NCBI RefSeq assembly: GCF_900156805.1
Contig: NZ_FTOQ01000003.1
Location: forward strand, 186,001 to 250,000
From: Roseivivax lentus
Lineage (GTDB): Bacteria > Pseudomonadota > Alphaproteobacteria > Rhodobacterales > Rhodobacteraceae
DNA length: 64,000 nt
Direction: 5' to 3'
The position numbers and the translations under genes were made by a program. Below the pieces are notes generated by a model. The model made no database searches and was not told where the DNA came from. It saw only the letters and a program-made list of their open reading frames with translations. Position 1 is the stretch's first letter. Every line of letters begins with the position of its first letter. Below are positions 46,222 through 54,034 of this stretch, one piece after another.

Positions 46222-47022
46222 TCAGGCCACCGGATCGGCGAGGAGCCGCGCGGTGGCCGCCGCCACATCCGCCTGCCGCATCAGCGCTTCGCCGATGAGG
46301 AAGCTGCGCACGCCCACACCCGCCATCTCGGCCAGATCCGCCGGCGTGAAGAGCCCCGATTCCGAGATCACGAGCGCATCCTCCGGCATCTGCGCCGCCA
46401 GTGTCTTGGTGGTCTCCAGCGAGGTCTCGAAGGTGTGCAGGTTGCGGTTGTTCACGCCGATCATGCGGGATTTGAGCTTCTGCGCGCGCTCCAGCTCGTC
46501 GGCATCATGCACCTCGATCAGCACATCCATGCCCCAGTCAAACGCCGCGGCTTCCAGTTCCGCCGCCTGGCCATCCTCGAGCGAGGCCATGATCAGCAGG
46601 ATGCAATCGGCATGCAGCGACCGTGCCTCGACGACCTGGTACGGATCGTAGATGAAATCCTTGCGGATCGCCGGCAGACGCGTCGCGTTGCGGGCCTGGC
46701 TGAGATAGGGCTTCGCGCCCTTGAAGCTGGGCGTGTCGGTCAGCACCGACAGGCAGGTGGCGCCGCCCTGCTCATAGGCGAGGGCGAGCGTCGCGGGCTC
46801 GAAATCCTCGCGGATCAGACCCTTGGAGGGCGAAGCTTTCTTGATCTCGGCGATCAGCCCGTAGCCCGATCCCTGCGCGCGGCGCAGCGCGGTTTCGAAG
46901 CCGCGCACGGGGGTGGCGGCCTTCGCGGCCTCCTCGATCAGGTTCAGCGGCATGGTCGCCTTGTCGGCGGCGACCTCCTGCAGCTTGTAGGTCTTGATCC
47001 GGTCGAGAATGGTCTCGCTCAT
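46222..47022 (-). CDS. trpC: Indole-3-glycerol phosphate synthase
   Basis: A 266-residue TIM-barrel enzyme that closes the indole ring in tryptophan synthesis. Motifs: [48 protein letters not shown] and [13 protein letters not shown], covering the catalytic Lys, Glu and Asn residues. Its ATG overlaps the stop of ung (ATGA). The ATG at 47022 was preferred over one four codons earlier, which would lie inside ung. Confidence 0.96.
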   Translation of the reverse strand: MSETILDRIKTYKLQEVAADKATMPLNLIEEAAKAATPVRGFETALRRAQGSGYGLIAEIKKASPSKGLIREDFEPATLALAYEQGGATCLSVLTDTPSFKGAKPYLSQARNATRLPAIRKDFIYDPYQVVEARSLHADCILLIMASLEDGQAAELEAAAFDWGMDVLIEVHDADELERAQKLKSRMIGVNNRNLHTFETSLETTKTLAAQMPEDALVISESGLFTPADLAEMAGVGVRSFLIGEALMRQADVAAATARLLADPVA

Positions 47023-47672
47023 CTTCGCGTCCAATCGATGTCCCTGTCGCCCCGAGACCTAAGCCAAGCGTTGATCCGGGAAAAGGGCCGTGATCCGAAA
47101 AAGCCCCGCCGCGCGGAGAGCGGCGAGGGATGCGGGCTTTCCAGCACGAGATGCCCGTCGCCGGTGATGCAGGGGCGAAAGGATTGCGCATGCGCGCCCC
47201 AGAGCACGAAGGCGCGGGGCCGGTCGGACAGCGTCGCCAGCACCTCTTCGGTCAGCCGCCGCCAGCCAAGCCGCGCATGCCCGCCCGCGACCCCCCGAGG
47301 CACGGTCAGCGCGGTGTTGAGCAGCAGAACGCCTTGCGTGGCCCAATCCGACAGGTCGCAATCTTCGCGCGTGACCTGAAGATCGATTTGCAGTTCCTTG
47401 AAAATATTCGATAAAGACCGGGGCGGGGGGTGCGTTCCCGGGGCTGCCGAGAAGGCCAGCCCGTTGGCATGGCCGGGCGTCGGATAGGGATCCTGGCCGA
47501 GGATCACCACGCGGACATCCTCCGGCCGCGCGGCGTCAAGGGCTGCGAAGACGCGCTCGCGCGGCGGCAGGATCTGCCGCGTCTCGGCCGCGAGTGCGGT
47601 CTGGATCCGCGGCCAGTCCGTGCGGAAGAACGGCAGATGCGCCCAGGCTTCGGGCGGATTTGGCTCCGTCAC
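47019..47672 (-). CDS. ung: Uracil-DNA glycosylase
   Basis: A 217-residue family 1 uracil-DNA glycosylase. The water-activating loop is [21 protein letters not shown] (in pieces), the uracil-binding Asn is in [13 protein letters not shown], and the minor-groove intercalation loop is [21 protein letters not shown] (in pieces). It starts with GTG, overlapping the trpD stop (GTGA), and ends overlapping the trpC start (ATGA). A DNA repair gene is thus embedded in the trp unit with 4-base overlaps on both sides. Confidence 0.95.
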   Translation of the reverse strand: MTEPNPPEAWAHLPFFRTDWPRIQTALAAETRQILPPRERVFAALDAARPEDVRVVILGQDPYPTPGHANGLAFSAAPGTHPPPRSLSNIFKELQIDLQVTREDCDLSDWATQGVLLLNTALTVPRGVAGGHARLGWRRLTEEVLATLSDRPRAFVLWGAHAQSFRPCITGDGHLVLESPHPSPLSARRGFFGSRPFSRINAWLRSRGDRDIDWTRR

Positions 47673-48682
47673 GCCTGCGACAGGCGCGCCAGCGCGTCGA
47701 CCCGGGCGCGCGCCGCGCCGCTGTCGATCGATTCGGCGGCCATCCGCGCCCCATCCTTCAGATCCGGCGCCTTGCCCGCAACCACCAGCGCCGCGGCGGC
47801 GTTCAAGAGCACCGCGTCGCGATATGCGCCCGGCGCGCCCACCAGAAGCGCGCGGAAGGCCTGGCCGTTTTCCTCGGGCGTGCCGCCGAGGATCGCCTCG
47901 AACGGGTGCTCGGGCAGGCCCGCCTCTTCGGGATGCAGCTCGAACTCGCGGATCGCGCCGTCCTCGAGGGCGGCCACCCAGCTGATCCCGGCGATGGACA
48001 GCTCGTCGGTGCCGTCGCCGCCATGGACCAGCCATGCCCGGTCCGAGCCCAGCTCCTGCAGCACCTCGGCCATCGGCCGGATCATCTGCCGCGAGAAGGC
48101 GCCGGTCAGCTGGCGGGTGACGCCCGCGGGATTCGTGAGTGGCCCCAATATGTTGAAGATCGTTCTTGTCCCAAGCTCCTGCCGCGTCGGTCCCACATGG
48201 GCCATGGCCGGGTGGTGCATCGGCGCCATCATGAAGCAGATGCCCGCCTCGCGCAGGATCGCCTCGACCCGGGCGGCCTCGATCATCACGTTGACGCCGA
48301 GCTGCGTCAGCGCGTCCGCCGCGCCCGATTTCGACGACAGGTTGCGGTTGCCGTGCTTGGCCACGGTCACGCCCGCGCCCGCCACGACGAAGGCCGTCGC
48401 GGTCGAGATGTTGAGCGTGCCCTTGCCGTCGCCGCCGGTGCCGACGATGTCCATCGCGCCCGCCGGTGCGGCCACCTTGTTGCACTTGGCGCGCATCACC
48501 CGCGCGGCGGCGGTGTATTCCGCGACGCTTTCCCCGCGCGTGCGCAGCGCCATCAGAAGCCCGCCGATCTGGCTCGGGGTCGCCTCGCCCTCGAACAGAA
48601 GGGTGAAGGCGCGTTCGGCCTCGTCGGCGGTCAGGGGGCGTTCGGCGGCGGCGCCGATCAGCGGTTTCAGCGCGTCGCTCAT
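47669..48682 (-). CDS. trpD: Anthranilate phosphoribosyltransferase
   Basis: A 337-residue enzyme that joins anthranilate to PRPP. Motifs: the PRPP loop [27 protein letters not shown] (in pieces), [22 protein letters not shown] (in pieces), and [10 protein letters not shown]. It overlaps trpG upstream and ung downstream, each by four bases. trpE is not in the window. Confidence 0.96.
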   Translation of the reverse strand: MSDALKPLIGAAAERPLTADEAERAFTLLFEGEATPSQIGGLLMALRTRGESVAEYTAAARVMRAKCNKVAAPAGAMDIVGTGGDGKGTLNISTATAFVVAGAGVTVAKHGNRNLSSKSGAADALTQLGVNVMIEAARVEAILREAGICFMMAPMHHPAMAHVGPTRQELGTRTIFNILGPLTNPAGVTRQLTGAFSRQMIRPMAEVLQELGSDRAWLVHGGDGTDELSIAGISWVAALEDGAIREFELHPEEAGLPEHPFEAILGGTPEENGQAFRALLVGAPGAYRDAVLLNAAAALVVAGKAPDLKDGARMAAESIDSGAARARVDALARLSQA

Positions 48683-49260
48683 GCCGCCACCGGCAGAAGA
48701 TCGGTGAAGTTCTTCAGAAGCTTGTGGCCGTGTTCGGAGGCGATGCTCTCGGGGTGGAACTGCACGCCATGGATCGGTAGCGTCTTGTGCGACAGGCCCA
48801 TGATCGTGCCGTCCTCGAGCTCCGCCGTGATCTCGAGGCAGTTCGGCAGGCTCGCGCGATCCACCACCAGCGAGTGATAGCGCGTCGCCTCGAAGGGCGA
48901 GGGCAGACCGGCGAAGACGCCGCGCCCCTGGTGATGCATCACGCCCATCTTGCCGTGCACAATGTCGGTGTGTCGCTGCACCCGCCCGCCGAAGGCTTGC
49001 CCGATGGTCTGGTGCCCGAGGCAGACCCCCATCAGCGGCGTGCCGGTCTCGGCGGCGGCATGGGTCAGCGCGAGGCAGATGCCCGCCTGGTCGGGATCGC
49101 AGGGGCCGGGAGACAGCAGAATGCCCGCGGGCTTCATCGCCATCGCCGCCTGCACATCCAGCGCATCGTTGCGGCGCACCACGACCTCTGCGCCAAGCTC
49201 GCCCAGGTAATGCACGAGGTTGTAGGTGAAACTGTCGTAGTTATCGATCAGAAGAAGCAT
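48679..49260 (-). CDS. trpG: Anthranilate synthase glutamine amidotransferase subunit
   Basis: A 193-residue class I glutamine amidotransferase. The catalytic triad is Cys in [15 protein letters not shown] and His-Glu in [33 protein letters not shown] (in pieces) is the usual N-terminus. It supplies ammonia to TrpE, whose gene is elsewhere. The same subunit may also serve aminodeoxychorismate synthase. It is the first gene of the trpGD-ung-trpC-moaC-moeA unit. Confidence 0.94.
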   Translation of the reverse strand: MLLLIDNYDSFTYNLVHYLGELGAEVVVRRNDALDVQAAMAMKPAGILLSPGPCDPDQAGICLALTHAAAETGTPLMGVCLGHQTIGQAFGGRVQRHTDIVHGKMGVMHHQGRGVFAGLPSPFEATRYHSLVVDRASLPNCLEITAELEDGTIMGLSHKTLPIHGVQFHPESIASEHGHKLLKNFTDLLPVAA

Positions 49261-49467
49261 GAACGCGCCTGTTTTCGCCGGTTTCGACCACGCGGAAGGG
49301 CCGAGAGGGCTGGTCCGGCGGGGATGAATTCCGGTATAGATGGGCCGAGCGGTCCGCCGAGGTCAAGGGCAGGGGTCTTCCTGCCGCGACCCCTCGGCCA
49401 AGAAGACCGTCGTCGGACGCGCCCGGATGCCGGGTGTGCCCGGTCGGGGCAAATGAGGGATCGAGCG

Positions 49468-51072
49468 ATGGCGCGCGGATTACTGGCTGGGGCAGCGACG
49501 GGACTGGCGATATCGGTCGCGGCGGCTGCGGGATTGTCGTTGGTCATGGGCTACCCGCCGCCGCCCGACGGCGTGCTGCCCGAACCTGCCGTTTCGGACA
49601 GCGCGGTCTCCGAGGGCACGGCGCCCGACAGCGCCGCCGATGCGGGCCCCGCGCCCAGCCAGGAGACCGCGCCCGGCGCGGCGGGGGGCGTCGCGAGCCT
49701 CGATGCGCCCGCCTCGGGCGATGCGCTGCCCGAAGACACCGACACGACGCCCGCCGCGGTGCCCGATGTGGCCGGTGAAAGCGCGGCGCTCGAGGCGCCC
49801 GAGACCGCCGGCACCGACACCGCGCCTGGCACGCCCGGCCTGCCCGGCGCATCGGGCTCGTCCGGTATCGCCACCGCACCCGTGCTCGGCCAGCCCGCGC
49901 CCGTCTCCGAGACCGGCCCGGAGATCGCGACCGACCCCGCGCAGCCCCCGGTGCCCGAGATGCCGCAGGACGAGATCGCGCTCGTCGCCCCCGTGCCGGA
50001 GCCCGCGGAGGCCGCGCCGCTGCTGCCGCGCAGCGACGAGCGCGCGCCGGATACCGGGGATCGTCCGGGCGACATGACCGCGCCCGGAGCCGCCGAAAGC
50101 GCCCCCGATGCGGGAACCGAGTCCGCGCCGGTGCCCGCGACGGAGGCGGAACCGCAGACCGAAAGCGCCGAGGCGCCGGTCGTGGAAGACAGCGCGCCCG
50201 AGCTGCAGGACCAGACCGCGACGGAAGAGGCGCCCGAAGGCCCGGGCATCGGCACGCCCGCCTTGCAGCTCACCGATCGCGCCGACCCTGCGCGCAGCAC
50301 GCGCCTGCCGACCATCGGCGGCGACAGCGGCGACGAGACCGTGGCGGATGGCGCGGCTGACGGAAACGCCCCCGAAGCCGATGCCGCGACCGATGCCGAC
50401 GCCCCGCCCTTCCGGCGCTACGCCGCCAGCGTCGAGGTGGCGCCCGACACGCCGCGCATGGCGGTGATCCTGATCGACGACGGCTCCGGTCCGCTGGGGC
50501 CCGCCGCGCTCGATGCGTTTCCGTTCCCGGTGACCTTCGCCGTCGATCCCGCTGCCCCGGACGCCGCGGCGCGCATGGCCGGGTATCGCGAGAAGGGCTT
50601 CGAAGTGCTCGCGCTGGTCGATCTGCCGGATGGGGCGCAGCCCAGCGATCTCGAAGTGACCTTCGAGGCGGCGCTCGGCACCCTGCCGGAGGTCGTGGGC
50701 ATCATGGAGGCGCCCGGCGGGGCCTTCCAGGGCAGCCGCGACGTGACCCAGCAGGTGGCGGATTACCTCGCGGCCTCGGGTCACGGGCTGGTGATGCAGG
50801 GGCAGGGGCTCAACACCGCGACCGCGCTTGCGCGGCGCGAGGGGGTGCCCGCGGGCGCCGTGTTCCGCGACATCGACGCCGAGAGCGAGGATCCGGGCAT
50901 GCAGCGGCGACTTCTCGACCGCGTGGCGCTCAGGGCGCGGCAGGACGGGCAGGTCATCGCGCTGGGGCGGCTCAAGGCCGATACGGTCTCGGCGCTGCTG
51001 CTCTGGGGGTTGCAGGACCGCGCGGCGACGCTGGCGCTGGTGCCCGTGTCGGCGGTGATCGCGCAGCCATAG
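49468..51072 (+). CDS. Divergent polysaccharide deacetylase family protein with long disordered linker
   Basis: A 534-residue protein. An N-terminal signal or anchor (LLAGAATGLAISVAAAAGLSLVMG in pieces) is followed by about 280 residues of Pro/Ala/Glu/Asp-rich, almost Lys-free sequence, and then a divergent polysaccharide deacetylase domain (YibQ/DUF610 type, residues about 315-534) beginning at RMAVILIDDGSGPLG with TFAVDP and EAPGGAFQGSRDVTQQV. The linker suggests an extended, acidic spacer in the periplasm. The ATG at 49468 follows GAGGGA; an in-frame ATG at 49453 is possible. Confidence 0.85.
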   Translation: MARGLLAGAATGLAISVAAAAGLSLVMGYPPPPDGVLPEPAVSDSAVSEGTAPDSAADAGPAPSQETAPGAAGGVASLDAPASGDALPEDTDTTPAAVPDVAGESAALEAPETAGTDTAPGTPGLPGASGSSGIATAPVLGQPAPVSETGPEIATDPAQPPVPEMPQDEIALVAPVPEPAEAAPLLPRSDERAPDTGDRPGDMTAPGAAESAPDAGTESAPVPATEAEPQTESAEAPVVEDSAPELQDQTATEEAPEGPGIGTPALQLTDRADPARSTRLPTIGGDSGDETVADGAADGNAPEADAATDADAPPFRRYAASVEVAPDTPRMAVILIDDGSGPLGPAALDAFPFPVTFAVDPAAPDAAARMAGYREKGFEVLALVDLPDGAQPSDLEVTFEAALGTLPEVVGIMEAPGGAFQGSRDVTQQVADYLAASGHGLVMQGQGLNTATALARREGVPAGAVFRDIDAESEDPGMQRRLLDRVALRARQDGQVIALGRLKADTVSALLLWGLQDRAATLALVPVSAVIAQP

Positions 51073-51108
51073 GGAAAGCGGGGCCGGGCGTGGTCCGGCC
51101 CGTGACGC

Positions 51109-51792
51109 TCAGCTCTTCCGGTCTTCCGTGGCCAAGGCGGACCATGCCTCGAGCGACCGGGCGAGGTCGCCGTATCCCGTGAACCGCCGTTCGAAGCGCA
51201 GGCCGAGCCGCTTCGCGCAATCGCGCGCGGTTTCGGTCAGGGCCGGATCGTCGGTCTGCGCCTGGTAGACCAGCGTCTCGTAATGGGCGAAATAGATATC
51301 CCGCAGTTCCGGATGCCGGTCGAGGCCCAGCGGTTCCCAGACGAAGGCGTCGAATTGCCGGACGAGGAAATCCGTCAGGTAGAAGGCCGTCATCTCGTCC
51401 CGCGCCGCGAAGGCCGCGTTGCCCTCGAAGAAGCTGTAGCAATGCGGGCCTTCCAGCATCTCGACGCCCATCTCGGCGCAGGACGCCGCAAGCGCGCCGC
51501 CGGTGCCGCAATCGCCGTAAAGCACGTAGACCCGGTCATAGTCCGCACGGCGGGCAGTGACCGCTTCGCGCACCGAGGGGGTGATCTTTTCGGGGGTGTT
51601 GTGCAGGATCGCGGGCAGGCAGTGCAGATCGAGGTGATCCCAGCCATTCGCCGCTTTCAGGTCGAGGATTTCCCGCGCGAGGGCACCGCAGGCCAGCAGC
51701 AGGATGCGCCCCTTGCCCGAGGCATCGAGCCCGGCGTCACGCAGGATGTCGAGATCGGTCGTCTCAGCCGTGGCTGTCGTCATAGGGCACAT
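51109..51792 (-). CDS. DUF1638 protein, likely accessory factor of the corrinoid methyltransferase system
   Basis: A 227-residue cytoplasmic protein of family DUF1638. Conserved-looking cysteines are in LLLACGALA, LDLHCLPAILHN, LYGDCGTGGAL and GPHCYSFFEGN, which could bind a metal or cofactor. The family is repeatedly found beside corrinoid proteins and methyltransferases. From memory, mutant-fitness studies in a marine Rhodobacteraceae species linked such a gene to methionine synthesis. It overlaps the upstream 57-residue gene; the start may be three codons later (51783). Biochemical role unknown. Confidence 0.8.
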   Translation of the reverse strand: MCPMTTATAETTDLDILRDAGLDASGKGRILLLACGALAREILDLKAANGWDHLDLHCLPAILHNTPEKITPSVREAVTARRADYDRVYVLYGDCGTGGALAASCAEMGVEMLEGPHCYSFFEGNAAFAARDEMTAFYLTDFLVRQFDAFVWEPLGLDRHPELRDIYFAHYETLVYQAQTDDPALTETARDCAKRLGLRFERRFTGYGDLARSLEAWSALATEDRKS

Positions 51793-51937
51793 GCTCGAGG
51801 CCCCAGCGGGCCAGCAGACCCACGACCAGAAGCACCGGCAGGACAGCGAGGATGCCGAAGGCGCTCATGGCCCAGACGGTCAGGGCTGCCGCGGCGATCA
51901 CCAGAAGGATCATTAGTGCGAAGGATGTCACAGGCAT
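51764..51937 (-). CDS. Small membrane protein (57 aa) overlapping DUF1638
   Basis: A 57-residue protein with two hydrophobic segments, VTSFALMILLVIAAAALTVWAM and GILAVLPVLLVVGLLARWG (in pieces), probably a hairpin of two membrane helices. The ATG follows AAAGGA. Its 3' end overlaps the start of the DUF1638 gene by 20-29 bases, so the two are translated together. It lies just after the terminator of the corrinoid gene. Function unknown. Confidence 0.65.
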   Translation of the reverse strand: MPVTSFALMILLVIAAAALTVWAMSAFGILAVLPVLLVVGLLARWGLEHVPYDDSHG

Positions 51938-51980
51938 TCTTGGTCCTTTCCCTAAGACCAATATGGGACAGGAAGTGTTA

Positions 51981-52010
51981 AATAAAAAGCCCCATCCGCG
52001 AGGATGGGGC
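51981..52010 (-). terminator. Intrinsic terminator after the corrinoid protein gene
   Basis: On the minus strand GCCCCATCC-TCGC-GGATGGGGC (52010-51989) is a perfect 9-base-pair stem followed by TTTTTATT. It lies 35 bases after the stop of the corrinoid gene and separates it from the small membrane protein and DUF1638. Confidence 0.92.
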
Positions 52011-52045
52011 CATTGTGTCGCGCAAGTGGGGTGCGTGCCGTAACG

Positions 52046-52750
52046 TCAGCTGGCCGCGCGCTGGTTGTGGCGCCGGGCGACGAGTTCCTTGGCGGTGTCA
52101 ACGGCGACGGCGGCGTCGCGGCAATACGCATCCGCCCCGATGGCGCGGCCGAACTCCTCGTTCAACGGCGCGCCGCCCACCAGCACGATGTAATCGTCGC
52201 GGATGCCCTGTTCCTTCAACGTGTCGATCACGACCTTCATGTAGGGCATGGTCGTGGTCAGCAGCGCCGACATGCCGAGGATGTCGGGCTGCTCGCGCTC
52301 GATCGCCTCGAGATAGCTTTCCACGGCGTTGTTGATGCCCAGATCCACGACCTCGAAGCCCGCGCCCTCCATCATCATCGACACCAGGTTCTTGCCGATA
52401 TCGTGGATATCGCCCTTCACGGTGCCGATCACCATCTTGCCCATGCGCGGGGCGCCGGTTTCGGCCAGAAGCGGCTTCAGGATGGCCATGCCGCCCTTCA
52501 TCGCGTTGGCCGCCAGCAGCACTTCGGGCACGAAGAGGATGCCGTCGCGGAAATCGCGCCCGACGATGGTCATCCCCGCCACAAGCGCTTCCGTCAGGAC
52601 CTTGTAGGGCTCCCAGCCGCGTTTGAGCAGGATGTTCACACCCTCCTCGATTTCTTCCTTCAGACCGTCATAGAGATCGTCGTGCATCTGCGGCACGAGT
52701 TCCTCGTCGGGGAGGTCCGACAGGATCAGATCGTCTTCTTGCTCAGACAT
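52046..52750 (-). CDS. Corrinoid (cobalamin)-binding protein, MtbC/MetH-module type
   Basis: A 234-residue protein made only of the B12 module of methionine synthase: a helical cap (residues about 20-100) and a Rossmann B12-binding domain (about 105-225). The lower-ligand motif DxHxxG is GDIHDIGKN (113-121, His116), with SALLTTTMPYM and VGGAPLNEEFG completing the cobalamin pocket. It carries a methyl group between a donor methyltransferase and an acceptor. The homocysteine methyltransferase at 54035-55063 is the likely acceptor enzyme. Start placed at MSEQEDD after GGAAAGGACG. Confidence 0.92.
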   Translation of the reverse strand: MSEQEDDLILSDLPDEELVPQMHDDLYDGLKEEIEEGVNILLKRGWEPYKVLTEALVAGMTIVGRDFRDGILFVPEVLLAANAMKGGMAILKPLLAETGAPRMGKMVIGTVKGDIHDIGKNLVSMMMEGAGFEVVDLGINNAVESYLEAIEREQPDILGMSALLTTTMPYMKVVIDTLKEQGIRDDYIVLVGGAPLNEEFGRAIGADAYCRDAAVAVDTAKELVARRHNQRAAS

Positions 52751-52806
52751 GACACTCGTCCTTTCCTTCGGCGGCCGGATACATGTCCGCCGCCGCGTTT
52801 CGCCGA

Positions 52807-52864
52807 GCTTTGGCGTCAAAGCGCCGAAGCTGTCCGCCGGATTGCGACGCAGGGCGCGTCGCAA
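52807..52864 (-). other. Stem-loops in the leader of the corrinoid gene
   Basis: TTGCGACGC-AGGGC-GCGTCGCAA (52842-52864) is a perfect 9-base-pair stem, and GCTTTG-GCGT-CAAAGC (52807-52822) a 6-base-pair stem, both 55-115 bases upstream of the corrinoid ATG. I could not find a cobalamin riboswitch B12-box (GCCACTG) here. Confidence 0.35.
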
Positions 52865-52943
52865 CCGACCTTTTCGCTGTCGCCGCGCCCGGTGGGACAC
52901 GGAAACCGTTGCGAATGTTCTCACTTCGTTCTAATTTCGCGGA

Positions 52944-54029
52944 ATGCCGCGCCATCAGACCCATATCGCCGAAGATCTTCGCCCGGGGCGGGGTGCCGCG
53001 AGCCGCGATGCCGGGCGCTTCGAACGTTTCCTGCGCGAAGACGTCCATGACGGCTGGGACATCGCCGAGACGCCCCGCATCGAGCGGACCGAAGTCGCCG
53101 AGGAGCGGCCGCGTTCGGTCATCAACTACACCCGCTCGCCCGATCTGCCCTTCGACCGCACGATCAACCCCTATCGCGGCTGCGAGCATGGCTGCATCTA
53201 TTGTTTCGCGCGTCCGACGCACGCCTATCTGGGCCTGTCGCCGGGGCTCGATTTCGAAACGCGGCTGATCGCCCGGCCCGACGCGCCCGCCACGCTGGCG
53301 CACGAATTGCGCAAGGCGTCCTACCGGCCCGCGACCATCGCCATCGGCACCAATACCGATCCCTACCAGCCCATCGAGAAGACGCGCGGGATCATGCGCG
53401 GGCTCCTGGAGGTGCTGCGCGATCATCGTCATCCGGTCGCCATCGTCACCAAGGGCACGCTGATCGAGCGGGATATCGACATCCTGTCCGAGATGGCGGC
53501 GCAGGGGCTGGCGCGGGTCGGCATTTCCGTGACCACGCTCGATCCGGTCCTGTCGCGCCGGATGGAGCCGCGCGTGCCCGCGCCCGCGCGCAGGCTCGCG
53601 ACCATCGCACGGCTGACCGAGGCGGGGATTCCCGTGCGGCTCATGGCCTCGCCCATGGTGCCCGCGCTCACCGATCCCGAACTGGAGGCGATCCTCGAGG
53701 CCGGTCGCGACGCGGGCGCCGATGCGGCCAGCTGGATCATGCTGCGCCTGCCGCGCGAGGTGGCGCCGCTCTGGCAGGACTGGCTCGAGACGCATTATCC
53801 CGACGCGGCTTCCCGCGTCATGGCGCGGCTGCGCGAAATGCATGGCGGCGCGGTGTACTCGTCCAAATGGCACACCCGCATGCGGGGCGAGGGGCCCTAC
53901 GCCCAGATCGTCGCGCAGAGATTCGCGCTGGCCACGCGCCGTCTCGGCCTCGACCATCCGACCGCGCCGCTGCGCACGGATCTCTTCCGCGTGCCGCCGC
54001 GCGCGGGCGATCAATTGGCTTTGTTCTGA
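52944..54029 (+). CDS. Radical SAM protein (PA0069 family, SplB-related)
   Basis: A 361-residue radical SAM enzyme. The CxxxCxxC cluster is in YRGCEHGCIYCFARPTH; LIARPDAPATLAHELRKASY, GTNTDPYQPIEKTRGIMRGLLEVL and VTKGTLIERDIDIL (in pieces) are typical of the PA0069 family, distant relatives of spore photoproduct lyase. Substrate unknown. It is transcribed against its neighbours, between the corrinoid protein and the homocysteine methyltransferase, and ends six bases from the stop of the latter. Confidence 0.88.
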   Translation: MPRHQTHIAEDLRPGRGAASRDAGRFERFLREDVHDGWDIAETPRIERTEVAEERPRSVINYTRSPDLPFDRTINPYRGCEHGCIYCFARPTHAYLGLSPGLDFETRLIARPDAPATLAHELRKASYRPATIAIGTNTDPYQPIEKTRGIMRGLLEVLRDHRHPVAIVTKGTLIERDIDILSEMAAQGLARVGISVTTLDPVLSRRMEPRVPAPARRLATIARLTEAGIPVRLMASPMVPALTDPELEAILEAGRDAGADAASWIMLRLPREVAPLWQDWLETHYPDAASRVMARLREMHGGAVYSSKWHTRMRGEGPYAQIVAQRFALATRRLGLDHPTAPLRTDLFRVPPRAGDQLALF

Positions 54030-54034
54030 AATCA

